This document shows positions 1-6,576 of a DNA stretch of 17,729 bases, one piece after another. Where the stretch lies: the NCBI GenBank assembly GCA_964637235.1, contig CAZWVR010000044.1, forward strand, positions 1 through 17,729, read 5' to 3'. The number at the start of each line of letters is the position of its first letter. The first letter of the stretch is position 1. The DNA is from CAZWVR01 sp964637235 (lineage in GTDB: Bacteria > Bacteroidota > Bacteroidia > Bacteroidales > S143-33). A program made the translations under genes and the position numbers. The notes under the pieces are model-generated. The model did not search any database. It worked only from the letters and a program-made list of their open reading frames with translations, and was not told the origin of the DNA.

Positions 1-46
1 ACAAATTCCCTTTTGAGAAAGATAGCGATAAAGAATAATATTTTTA
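1..46. repeat. Partial short palindromic repeat at window edge
   Basis: The left edge has an interrupted inverted repeat, CCCTTTTGAGAAAG (8-21). It resembles the better-formed CCTTTTGAAAAAGG at 299-312 on the far side of the GC-rich cassette. The copies flank the cassette, so they may belong to one repeat family or mark an insertion point. The left copy may continue outside the window. Confidence 0.3.
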
Positions 47-290
47 GGGCGTGCCCCGAGCCTTCGGCTCGGGTCGGGTGCTTCGCTTATATTCGGCTGT
101 TGCTCGCAGGTGGCACTATTTCGCACGGCTCGGTAAGGCAAGCGGCAGCAGGCTGACGCCTGTCAGCACGCCTGCCTATGCCTCGCCGTGCTTTGTGGTG
201 CGTGGGGCTTCGCTATCCGCTCAGCCTCCGCCCACAAAGTGCCACAAACTGCTCGCCTTAGCCTCATACCACTTCGCCCCCTCACGCACC
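47..290. repeat. GC-rich structured intergenic cassette (probable multicopy Bacteroidota repeat)
   Basis: The stretch is around 60% G+C by eye inside an AT-rich genome and is full of nested inverted repeats. CCCGAGCC/GGCTCGGG (55-62/66-73) is an 8-bp hairpin with a TTC loop. GCTGAC/GTCAGC (152-157/162-167) lies within GGCAG/CTGCC (144-148/172-176), which lies within GCACGGC/GCCGTGC (123-129/185-191). CTTTGTGG/CCACAAAG (191-198/232-239) is another perfect 8-bp stem. The ends, GGGCGTG (47-53) and CACGCACC (283-290), are near inverted repeats, and GGTGCGTG (197-204) is an exact complement of 283-290. From memory, intergenic elements that begin GGGCGT, carry CGGG-CTATCCGCT blocks and end in a CACGC-type terminus are common in Bacteroidota genomes. 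The frames open across it are low-complexity by-products of base composition, not genes. It could be an RNA, a non-autonomous mobile element or a structural repeat. Confidence 0.6.
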
Positions 291-497
291 AAAATTCACC
301 TTTTGAAAAAGGAAACTCAGGGAACTGCCAATTTACCAAAGGCAATTTCTCCAAAGTCTTTTCAGTTCAGCTGAAGCTACTTTGTCCTTACGGACTGGTT
401 TGTGGCTAATGCCACAATCCCAAACAATACAATCCTGAGCTATCCTGCATCATCTCTGACGGGATTTTTACTAAATTATATCTTTCCATTAAAATAA
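291..497. repeat. Cluster of small inverted repeats, no gene seen
   Basis: This non-coding stretch carries four short symmetric motifs: CCTTTTGAAAAAGG (299-312), the perfect palindrome TTCAGCTGAA (366-375), GTCC-TTAC-GGAC (384-395), and the hairpin TTGTGGC-TAAT-GCCACAA (400-417). Small GTCC...GGAC hairpins of this kind recur, as I recall, in intergenic repeats of many Bacteroidota. The last 80 bases before the end of the neighbouring minus-strand gene show nothing recognisable. I see no poly-T tract that would make any of these a convincing terminator. Confidence 0.4.
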
Positions 498-1958
498 TTA
501 CCAATGAATTGATGGAGGCGGAAGGAAATAAACATTCAAAGATTTAATAAAAACATAGTCTTTATAATCTGTCAATTTGAAAATAATTTTGTTTTCACCA
601 TAGAATAGTCTAACAGGAGCTACAAAAAAATAATTACAACCGAGCGTGTCAATTTTTTTAAATCGCGTTATACGTAATACAGAATCTCTATTAACGTAAA
701 TATCAATATGCTTTGGCGGTTTAAAACTTTTTATGCAGCCTCTAATACTGATGGTATCAATTGTTACGGTCAATATATTTTTCAAAGGAGATAAAAATCG
801 CAACCTTGTGTATTCTAAGCTTTTAAATTTTGCAATTGCAAAGTTCCAGCCATTTTGTTTGCTGTATGTAGTTGCCAAGACATATATACCGTTATCCTTA
901 GCTTCTACCACAGAAGCTACATAATCATTACTCTTACGTGTAAATATTTTTTCCCATACTATTTTACCGTGAGGACTAAATTTTATAAGAGCTGCATTAT
1001 AATTAAATTCACCGTCATATTTTATTGTATATGCTAAAAGATAACCATCGTCAAAAGTATTTATAATTTTACGAGGATAACAAATAGCATTTTTTTCAAT
1101 TTCTCGTTTCCACAATCGTATATTAAGTGAATCATATTTAATAACAGCTATATTATTGAGTTCTCCAATAGTATCAGGAATATAATCCAATGCTAAAACA
1201 AATGAGGTATCTTTGGTACCTATCACTGTTGTAGCTTCTGACCATTTATAATCTTTTATTTCTGAGTAGATAATATCATTTATATTTTTGTCAGTTCGAT
1301 AAAATGCGGCTCTTCGTAATGCGCCTTTTTGATAAGATGTAAATCCCACAAATATTAAACTTGAATCAGGCAATTGAGTTACATCGTAAATTTTATCCTC
1401 ATAGGGAGAACCAAATTGTGCATCTCGAATAAAAAAACCAATACTATCTGTTTCTAAAATATACCAATCAGCATCAGAATTTATACTATCTTTTTTATAA
1501 CCTCCAATTACAAAATTGCCATCAAAAGTTTGCAAAGCACATGTAGGGTAAATATTTTCATTGAAAGTATATAGTCGTTCCCAAATTTTATGACCTCCTG
1601 CATCAAGTCTTAAAAGCCACAAATTACTATTAGAATGCTCCTTTTCTTTGACTTCTGAAACAACAAGCAAACCTTTATCTTTTGTTTCAATAACTCTCTG
1701 CGGATATATAAAAGGATAGCCATAATACTTTTTAGACCAGATATTTTGTCCCTGTGCAGTTATTTTTATAAGCCATAAAGCATCTGTGTATCCTTTTTTT
1801 TGCCCGAGAATAATAAAATTGCCATCATAGGTTTGAATGATATCCGAAGCTGTTTCTGAAAGATCATTACCGATATATCTATCCCATTGAAATATATATT
1901 GAGCAAAGCCTTCCGATATACCTAAAAAAAATAGAAATATGTAAAATAATAACCTCAT
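498..1958 (-). CDS. Secreted beta-propeller-like repeat protein with C-terminal Ig-like region
   Basis: The 486-residue product starts with a clear signal peptide (about residues 1-19, hydrophobic run ending GFAQ) and should be exported. Residues about 30-385 contain roughly seven degenerate repeats of the pattern 'xTxDGNFIIxG ... WLIKxxxxGxxIWxKxYG'. Examples are QTYDGNFIILG with LWLIKITAQGQNIW, QTFDGNFVIGG with DWYILETDSIG, and NTFDDGYLLAY with ALIKFSPHGKIVW. This pattern is typical of Bacteroidota secreted beta-propellers of unknown function. Residues about 390-486 look like an Ig-like beta domain. I see no type IX secretion C-terminal sorting domain; the chain ends FLPPPSIHW. There are no catalytic motifs and no cognate partner nearby. 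A structural or binding role at the cell surface or in the periplasm is inference. The ATG at 1956-1958 is chosen because the signal peptide follows immediately. Confidence 0.7.
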   Translation of the reverse strand: MRLLFYIFLFFLGISEGFAQYIFQWDRYIGNDLSETASDIIQTYDGNFIILGQKKGYTDALWLIKITAQGQNIWSKKYYGYPFIYPQRVIETKDKGLLVVSEVKEKEHSNSNLWLLRLDAGGHKIWERLYTFNENIYPTCALQTFDGNFVIGGYKKDSINSDADWYILETDSIGFFIRDAQFGSPYEDKIYDVTQLPDSSLIFVGFTSYQKGALRRAAFYRTDKNINDIIYSEIKDYKWSEATTVIGTKDTSFVLALDYIPDTIGELNNIAVIKYDSLNIRLWKREIEKNAICYPRKIINTFDDGYLLAYTIKYDGEFNYNAALIKFSPHGKIVWEKIFTRKSNDYVASVVEAKDNGIYVLATTYSKQNGWNFAIAKFKSLEYTRLRFLSPLKNILTVTIDTISIRGCIKSFKPPKHIDIYVNRDSVLRITRFKKIDTLGCNYFFVAPVRLFYGENKIIFKLTDYKDYVFIKSLNVYFLPPPSIHW

Positions 1959-2230
1959 CAGAACAATATATCGTAAAAAAATTGCAACCTTAATGCCAAA
2001 GTTTTTTCTACATACTTTTTTAGCAACATATTTGCCTGCAAAAATTATCGATACGTATAACTCAAATTGATTTATTTGGAGAGCTTGCCTTAGTGATAAA
2101 CACTTATCTATTAGGTATCATAGACAAGAATTTAATCATTGATTTTAAACTTAAAAACTCAATTATTGCCTTTTGTGGCATTTAAGGAATATAAAGAAAT
2201 TTTACTAAAAACTGATTTATAAGCAGATAA
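1959..2230. other. AT-rich intergenic region with no recognised gene
   Basis: These 272 bases lie between two minus-strand genes. The plus strand has an open stretch of about fifty codons (roughly 2033-2185), but it has no ATG at its head and no recognisable product. I see no strong promoter match, hairpin terminator or RNA gene. Confidence 0.4.
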
Positions 2231-2575
2231 CTATTCCATTAGATACTTTTTAGAAGTATTCTGCCAACCAGCGTCAGATTTATAGTCAACAAAATAAATT
2301 ACTAAATCAGCATCAGATTTATAATCAACAAAATAGATTGTTTTATCAGCATCAGATTTGTAATCAACAAAATACCATAAACCATTATTACCGTCTGCGT
2401 CAGATTTATAATCTACTTTGTAAACACATAAATCTGCATCAGATTTATAATCAGTAATATAAACTTTTACATCTGCATCAGATTTATAATCAACTACATA
2501 AACTTTTTGAGCATTACTTTTTGTTAAAAAAGATAAAAGGAATATTAAAACCAGTATAAAAAACTTCTTGCTCAT
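2231..2575 (-). CDS. Secreted VDYKSDAD-repeat protein, DUF6150/Septknot-like (predicted 7(1)-knot fold)
   Basis: This 114-residue protein has a signal peptide (residues 1-22, ending SNAQ) followed by six copies of a unit built on [VI][VTK]DYKSDAD: KVYVVDYKSDAD, VKVYITDYKSDAD, LCVYKVDYKSDAD, GLWYFVDYKSDAD, KTIYFVDYKSDAD and LVIYFVDYKSDA. It ends in a GWQNTSKKYLME tail. At DNA level the repeat cores start at about 2271, 2310, 2349, 2397, 2436 and 2475. That gives spacings of 39, 39, 48, 39 and 39 bases, a symmetric three-plus-three layout with a longer central linker (GNNG). From memory, proteins with VDYKSQAD repeats and a GW-x-N-x-SKK ending belong to DUF6150, renamed Septknot, whose members are predicted to form a 7(1) knot. 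A small Ureaplasma 7(1)-knotted protein has been solved experimentally. The molecular function is unknown. The gene is divergent from the sensor kinase at 2678. Family assignment is by recall, not by a search. Confidence 0.75.
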   Translation of the reverse strand: MSKKFFILVLIFLLSFLTKSNAQKVYVVDYKSDADVKVYITDYKSDADLCVYKVDYKSDADGNNGLWYFVDYKSDADKTIYFVDYKSDADLVIYFVDYKSDAGWQNTSKKYLME

Positions 2576-2579
2576 AGTT

Positions 2580-2610
2580 TTTTTCTCAAAGTTAGCTAAT
2601 TTTTCTCAAA
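2580..2610. repeat. Two direct repeats TTTTTCTCAAA exactly 20 bp apart
   Basis: TTTTTCTCAAA occurs at 2580-2590 and again at 2600-2610. The spacing is about two turns of the helix, in the intergenic region between the divergent repeat-protein and sensor-kinase genes. The first copy overlaps the -7 element on the minus strand. Paired sites like this could bind a dimeric regulator, but the motif is low in complexity and could be chance. Confidence 0.3.
2587..2594 (-). promoter_or_regulatory. -7 element TAACTTTG upstream of the VDYKSDAD-repeat gene
   Basis: On the minus strand TAACTTTG matches the Bacteroidota -7 consensus TAnnTTTG exactly. It lies 11 nt before the ATG at 2575, so any leader would be very short. 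No TTTG is seen at the usual 19-21 nt upstream, so only half of the promoter is supported. Confidence 0.45.
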
Positions 2611-2655
2611 TTTTCGTTTTTTAACCAATAAAAAGCAACATTTTATAAAAAAGCG

Positions 2656-2663
2656 TATTTTTG
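2656..2663 (+). promoter_or_regulatory. -7 element TATTTTTG upstream of the sensor kinase gene
   Basis: TATTTTTG matches TAnnTTTG and ends 14 nt before the ATG at 2678, which implies a nearly leaderless transcript. No TTTG -33 box is found at the expected distance, so support is partial. Confidence 0.4.
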
Positions 2664-2677
2664 TAGAAAAACTTTTT

Positions 2678-4672
2678 ATGCGGTTAATTTTTTTCACAAT
2701 TACATTTTTTACGATTTTTTTTTCACAGGAGATTTTTGCCCAAAAAAATATAGAACATCTTATTGATACTACTAATAAAATCCTTACAGTAAACCCTTCG
2801 GAAGCCCAGAAAAAAGCTCGTGCAATAATTTATTATTCTAAAAAAAATAATAAAGATAAAATTTACGCCAGAGGGCTTGAATTACTGGGGAAAGCTAAAT
2901 ATTACCTTTCTGAGTACGATAGTGCTATATTCTTTTTACAAAAAGCCGATAGTCTGTTTATAGTTCTTGGCAATCAAACAAAAAATGCCGAAATCTTAGA
3001 AAAAATAGGTTCTTGTTATTATAGCGGTAAAGCAGAATACGATAAAGCTATGAAATATTACTTAAAATCATTTGATATACGAGATAAAATACAAGATACC
3101 CTGGGCATTGCCTATTTACTTAATAATATTGCTAATATTTATTACAAACAAAACCTCCGGGATAAAGCTCGCCAAACATATAAACAAGCGCTTTTATATG
3201 CTAAACATACAAAAGATAAAAAAATTTATTCCATAATACTTAATAACCTCGGCGCAGAATATGCCTATATAAAGGAATATGATACTGCATTGTTCTATTA
3301 CTTTAAAGCATTAGAGCTAAAAAAACAACTTGATAATCCTATTAGTCTCGCTGTTACTTATGGAAGTATAGGCAGTATATATAAAAGTATGGGCAAACTC
3401 TCAGAAGCAGAAAAATATTATCAAACTGCTCTGAAAATATTAAGAACTAAAAACAAATATTATTATGCAGTGATACTCAACAAATTAGCTGATATATACA
3501 TAAAAGAAAATAAATATACCCAAGCTATTGATACCTTAAACCAAGCATTGCAAATTGCAAATCAAATAAATGTACTTTTAATTAAAGAAAAAGCATACAA
3601 AAAACTCGCCCATATATATGAACTTAAACATGACTATAAAAAAGCTTATAAATTTTTGCTTATCTATACCAATATTCATGATACCCTATTTAATCAACAA
3701 CGAGATAAAGTAATCAATGAACTAAGACTTAAATATGAAACAGATAAACAGCTGAAAGAAAATGAATTACTAAAAAAGAAAAATGAAATAAAAGAACTCC
3801 AAATTACAAAACAAAGAATTAAACTTAGATTAGCAATAGCTCTGGTATTTGTATTTTTTACTTTAACACTGCTATTTTTAGTCAGATATAGATATAAACA
3901 AAAATTTGCTAAATTATTAGAACTCAAAAATGAAGAATTAGCAGAAATAAACCGAAAACTTATTGAATCAGAACAGAAATTAAAAAAAGAAATTCAAACA
4001 AAAAACAAGTTCTTTTCTATAATAGGACACGATATACGTAATCCTTTAAGTGCCTTACCCCTTGTGACGGAAAATCTTGAAAACAATTTCGAACAATTGC
4101 CTGAGGATAAGAAAAAATATTACATTTCTAGTATCAATAAAACTATTCAAAATCTGTTGTATCTGGTTGAAAATCTATTGACTTGGGCAAAAGCTCAATC
4201 AGGTAGATTTCAAATAAATAAATCAGAGTTCAATTTACATCAATTAGTGCAGGAAAATATCAATTTGTTTATGTTAGAAATTCAAAAGAAAGAGCTTAAT
4301 GTAGTAAATAACATACCAAAGGATATCATTGTTAATTCGGATATAAATATAATCAACACTGTGATTCGTAATTTGCTTTCAAATGCTATAAAATTTACAC
4401 CGATTGGGGGAAGCATAATTTTTGATATAAAATCCGATAATGATAAATATATCGTCTCAATTCGAGATACAGGCATAGGAATAAGCAAACAAGATATAAA
4501 AAAACTATTCAGAATTGACGTAGATGCAAAAAAAATAGGTAATTCTTCTGAAAAAGGAACAGGACTGGGACTAATTATTATTAAGGAATTTCTGAATATA
4601 CTCGGTGAGGATATCAATGTAGAAAGCACCGAAGGACAAGGCTCAGTATTTTCGTTTACTATTAAAAAATAA
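2678..4672 (+). CDS. TPR-containing membrane sensor histidine kinase
   Basis: The 664-residue protein has, in order: a signal peptide (about 1-21, ending IFAQ); a predicted periplasmic domain of about six to seven tetratricopeptide repeats (about 60-335, e.g. ALNQALQIANQI-type helices and YYxKALEL signatures); a basic coiled segment; one transmembrane helix (about 384-402, LAIALVFVFFTLTLLFLV); a second coiled coil; and a kinase core. The H box is FFSIIGHDIRNPLSAL, with the phospho-accepting histidine at 451. ATPase motifs are the N box (Asn569, NAIKFTP), the G1 box DTGIGI (Asp597) and the G2 box GTGLGL (from 627). There is no receiver domain, so it is not a hybrid. It is followed after 5 bp by its probable partner regulator. 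The H box is of the classical HisKA type rather than the HisKA_3 type usually paired with NarL-like regulators. The signal sensed is unknown. Confidence 0.9.
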   Translation: MRLIFFTITFFTIFFSQEIFAQKNIEHLIDTTNKILTVNPSEAQKKARAIIYYSKKNNKDKIYARGLELLGKAKYYLSEYDSAIFFLQKADSLFIVLGNQTKNAEILEKIGSCYYSGKAEYDKAMKYYLKSFDIRDKIQDTLGIAYLLNNIANIYYKQNLRDKARQTYKQALLYAKHTKDKKIYSIILNNLGAEYAYIKEYDTALFYYFKALELKKQLDNPISLAVTYGSIGSIYKSMGKLSEAEKYYQTALKILRTKNKYYYAVILNKLADIYIKENKYTQAIDTLNQALQIANQINVLLIKEKAYKKLAHIYELKHDYKKAYKFLLIYTNIHDTLFNQQRDKVINELRLKYETDKQLKENELLKKKNEIKELQITKQRIKLRLAIALVFVFFTLTLLFLVRYRYKQKFAKLLELKNEELAEINRKLIESEQKLKKEIQTKNKFFSIIGHDIRNPLSALPLVTENLENNFEQLPEDKKKYYISSINKTIQNLLYLVENLLTWAKAQSGRFQINKSEFNLHQLVQENINLFMLEIQKKELNVVNNIPKDIIVNSDINIINTVIRNLLSNAIKFTPIGGSIIFDIKSDNDKYIVSIRDTGIGISKQDIKKLFRIDVDAKKIGNSSEKGTGLGLIIIKEFLNILGEDINVESTEGQGSVFSFTIKK

Positions 4673-4677
4673 AAAAT

Positions 4678-5343
4678 ATGAAACCAAAAAAAATCATTAT
4701 AGCCGATGACCATCAAATAGTAAGAGACGGTATCAATGTTTTACTTTCGGCACATTCCGATGAATTTCTCGTAGTAGCAGAAGCTCTAAATGGTAAAGAA
4801 GTCATTGAAATGACAAAAAAATATAAACCGGATATCATTATTATGGATATTTCAATGCCTGTAATCAATGGACTGGAAGCTACAAAAATTATCTCTGAAA
4901 AATTCCCTGATACTAAAATTTTGATATTCTCCTCTTATGCTATGGACGACAACGTTATAACTGCCTTGCAATATGGTGCAAAAGGTGTATTGCCAAAAAA
5001 TACTATTCGCCAAGAATTGCTGGAAGCATTACGGAAAGTCGCTAATAATGAAGAATTTATAAGTAAATACATACCTTATGCGCGTATCCTAAAAAACTTT
5101 TCTGAAAAACAAAAAAATAAACAACAACAAGATGAAATAAAAAATAAATTAACCCCAAGAGAATTTGAAATCTTAAAACTCGTAGTAGAAGGTGCTTCTA
5201 ATAAAGAAATAGCCGAAAAACTTTTTATAAGCACACGAACCGTGGAAAAACATAAAAGCAATATTCTCAATAAATTGAATCTAAAATCTACTGTGGATTT
5301 GGTAAAGTTTGCTATAAAACATAAAATTATTGATATTGAATAA
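4678..5343 (+). CDS. NarL/FixJ-family response regulator with LuxR-type HTH
   Basis: The 221-residue protein has an N-terminal receiver domain (about 4-120). It carries the acidic pair Asp10-Asp11, the phospho-accepting Asp57 in PDIIIMDISMP, Ser85 at the usual Ser/Thr switch position, and Lys107 in GVLPKN. A lysine- and glutamine-rich linker (about 140-156) leads to a LuxR-type helix-turn-helix: LTPREFEILKLV (157-168), NKEIAEKLFIS (174-184) and RTVEKHKSNILNKL (186-199). It starts 5 bp after the sensor-kinase stop and is certainly co-transcribed with it; phosphotransfer from that kinase is the natural inference. The target genes are unknown; the divergent secreted repeat protein just upstream of the kinase is an obvious candidate. 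Confidence 0.92.
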   Translation: MKPKKIIIADDHQIVRDGINVLLSAHSDEFLVVAEALNGKEVIEMTKKYKPDIIIMDISMPVINGLEATKIISEKFPDTKILIFSSYAMDDNVITALQYGAKGVLPKNTIRQELLEALRKVANNEEFISKYIPYARILKNFSEKQKNKQQQDEIKNKLTPREFEILKLVVEGASNKEIAEKLFISTRTVEKHKSNILNKLNLKSTVDLVKFAIKHKIIDIE

Positions 5344-5357
5344 GTTAAATATGATAT

Positions 5358-5657
5358 CTAAGAACTAACGGGCTTATATTCATCTAAATTTTGCAGCTCT
5401 GTTATCTTTTTTAAAACTTTTACTTTTTCATTACCTTTTTCGTATTCTACAATAATATAACAGCAATACTGAGAAAAATCTGTTTCTTTTTCTATTTTAT
5501 GGGGTATATTCTCTAAAAGCTCTAAAATATCTTGTATATTTGTTAATAATTCCTCCCAAGTATCAGCAGCAGTCATATAAGAAGTATCTTCAATATTTAT
5601 TGCTGAATAACCGACATTTTCCCTTATAATACCGAAAATAAAATGAGACTTCTGCAT
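5358..5657 (-). CDS. Small HicB-like protein, orphan
   Basis: The 99-residue acidic protein has a stretch, GYSAINIEDTSYMTAADTWEELLTNIQDIL in residues 16-45, that follows the HicB antitoxin fold pattern (a strand with GY-x-A, then the 'T-A-A-D-T-x-E-E-L-x-x-N-I' helix). It lacks an obvious DNA-binding ribbon-helix-helix tail, and no HicA-like toxin lies beside it. It therefore looks like a solitary HicB-fold protein rather than half of a working toxin-antitoxin pair. Residues 60-85 form a second beta-rich portion containing a Cys-Cys pair. It converges on the response regulator with 14 bp between stops. Function is unknown; the fold call is tentative. Confidence 0.6.
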   Translation of the reverse strand: MQKSHFIFGIIRENVGYSAINIEDTSYMTAADTWEELLTNIQDILELLENIPHKIEKETDFSQYCCYIIVEYEKGNEKVKVLKKITELQNLDEYKPVSS

Positions 5658-5694
5658 AAGAATTTAAAATTCAGATACTAATAGCAAGTTATAA

Positions 5695-5723
5695 TGCAAA
5701 ATGCCGAGCTTTGAGGCTCGGCA
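5695..5723 (-). terminator. Rho-independent terminator of tRNA-Glu
   Basis: A perfect 8-bp stem, TGCCGAGC/GCTCGGCA (5702-5709 and 5716-5723), with a 6-nt loop lies 4 nt past the tRNA discriminator base. On the minus strand it is followed by TTTTGC. The stem plus T-run fits an intrinsic terminator for the tRNA transcript. Confidence 0.75.
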
Positions 5724-5727
5724 CCAG

Positions 5728-5800
5728 CACCCCCACGGGGACTCGAACCCCGGTTCCCAGACTGAGAATCTGGTGTCCTAGGCCACTAGACGATGGGGGC
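5728..5800 (-). tRNA. tRNA-Glu (anticodon CUC)
   Basis: Read on the minus strand, a complete cloverleaf is visible. The acceptor stem GCCCCCA/TGGGGGT closes with G1-U72 and discriminator G. The D arm includes CGTCTAGTGGCCTAGGAC. The anticodon stem CCAGA/TCTGG encloses the loop TTCTCAG with anticodon CTC, which reads GAG. The T arm is CGGGG-TTCGAGT-CCCCG. CCA is not encoded (the next bases are CTGG). It reads GAG only, so a separate tRNA-Glu(UUC) gene should exist elsewhere. It has its own promoter just upstream and a hairpin terminator just downstream, so it is transcribed independently of the flanking genes. Confidence 0.95.
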
Positions 5801-5810
5801 AATTCCGCCG

Positions 5811-5842
5811 CAAAATTATATATTTAAAATGAAAAATACAAA
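5811..5842 (-). promoter_or_regulatory. Canonical Bacteroidota promoter for tRNA-Glu
   Basis: On the minus strand TTTG (5839-5842), a 20-nt spacer and TAATTTTG (5811-5818) match the Bacteroidota sigma consensus TTTG-N19-21-TAnnTTTG in full. Transcription would start a few bases before the mature tRNA end at 5800. This is the best promoter in the window and supports the phylum assignment. Confidence 0.8.
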
Positions 5843-5850
5843 GTAAGATA

Positions 5851-6576
5851 TCAAAAATTTGCAAGTATCTCTGAAATATGAATAGCTTTTATAGGCAGCT
5901 TATTTTTTTCTATGAAACCTTTTATATTCATCAAGCATGAGGCTTCGGTGCTAACAATAAAATCAGCTTCTGTTTCCAAAGCGCTTTTTACTTTTTTCTC
6001 AACTATTGATGTTGAAATATGCGGCATTTTTACAGAAAAAGTACCGCCAAAACCGCAACAGGTTTCAGCTTCTTTCATTTCCATAAGTCTTAATCCCTTT
6101 ACATTCCGCAAAAGTATTCTTGGTTCTTTTTTTATCCCATATTCTCTTAAAGCTGTACAAGAATCGTGATAGGTAATGACATAAGGGAAATAAGCGCCTA
6201 AATCACTGACATTTAAATAGTTGACTAAAAAATCTGTTAATTCAAACATTTTTGATTTTAAGCTATTGAATATTTCCAATTCTGCGGTATTTTTTAGTAT
6301 TTTGGCGTAATGTCGTTTGATAAAACCAATACAAGAGGCTACTGGTGAGATAATCAACTGTGAGTTGCTAAAATCTATTAGAAATTTTTTAGCCAATTTA
6401 TATGCTTCCTTACGATACCCAGCATTGAAAGCAGGTTGCCCACAACAGGTCTGATTAGGATTTATATAAATATCAAAACCAAACTTTGTCAGTATTTTAA
6501 CTGTATTTTGCGCTATTTTAGGGAAAAATTGATCTACAAAGCAAGGTATAAAAAGAGATATTTTAGTATTGCTCAT
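5851..6576 (-). CDS. LutA/YkgE-family (Fe-S)-binding protein
   Basis: The 241-residue protein belongs to the cysteine-rich CCG-domain family that includes the LutA subunit of lactate oxidation complexes and the related GlcF and HdrB subunits. Two CCG-type modules are visible: Cys12 in IPCFVDQF, Cys44-Cys45 in TCCGQPAFNAG, and Cys82 in SPVASCIGFIKRHY; then Cys140 in YHDSCTALREYGI, Cys173-Cys174 in TCCGFGGTFSVK, and Cys214 in EASCLMNIKG. The cysteines expected for the fold are all present. No LutB or LutC gene is within the window, so the redox partner is unknown and use on lactate is not established. The ATG at 6576 is chosen over GTG 6594 and ATG 6582 because MSNTKISLFIP fits the usual family start; it overlaps the panB stop by 14 bp, which implies coupled translation. 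Confidence 0.85.
   Translation of the reverse strand: MSNTKISLFIPCFVDQFFPKIAQNTVKILTKFGFDIYINPNQTCCGQPAFNAGYRKEAYKLAKKFLIDFSNSQLIISPVASCIGFIKRHYAKILKNTAELEIFNSLKSKMFELTDFLVNYLNVSDLGAYFPYVITYHDSCTALREYGIKKEPRILLRNVKGLRLMEMKEAETCCGFGGTFSVKMPHISTSIVEKKVKSALETEADFIVSTEASCLMNIKGFIEKNKLPIKAIHISEILANF

Noticed and set aside
51..409. Overlapping open frames on both strands in the GC-rich region (e.g. 51-374 plus, 163-354 minus, 188-409 plus)
   Set aside because: They run through the hairpin-rich repeat, encode low-complexity Ala/Pro/Ser-rich peptides unlike any neighbour, and overlap one another on both strands, as expected of a GC-rich repeat with few stop codons.
2033..2185. Open plus-strand stretch of about 50 codons between the two secreted-protein genes
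   Set aside because: It has no ATG near its beginning and no ribosome-binding site, and I cannot match its product to any family; chance or an unrecognisable remnant is as likely as a gene.
2271..2492. Six regularly spaced DNA repeats that could be mistaken for a CRISPR array
   Set aside because: The repeats are in frame inside a signal-peptide protein, their spacing is a multiple of three (39 or 48), and the intervening sequences are themselves similar, so they encode protein repeats rather than spacers.
4282..4716. Long antisense open frame across the kinase and regulator junction
   Set aside because: It is a by-product of reading the opposite strand of two strongly supported genes, and the peptide shows no family features.
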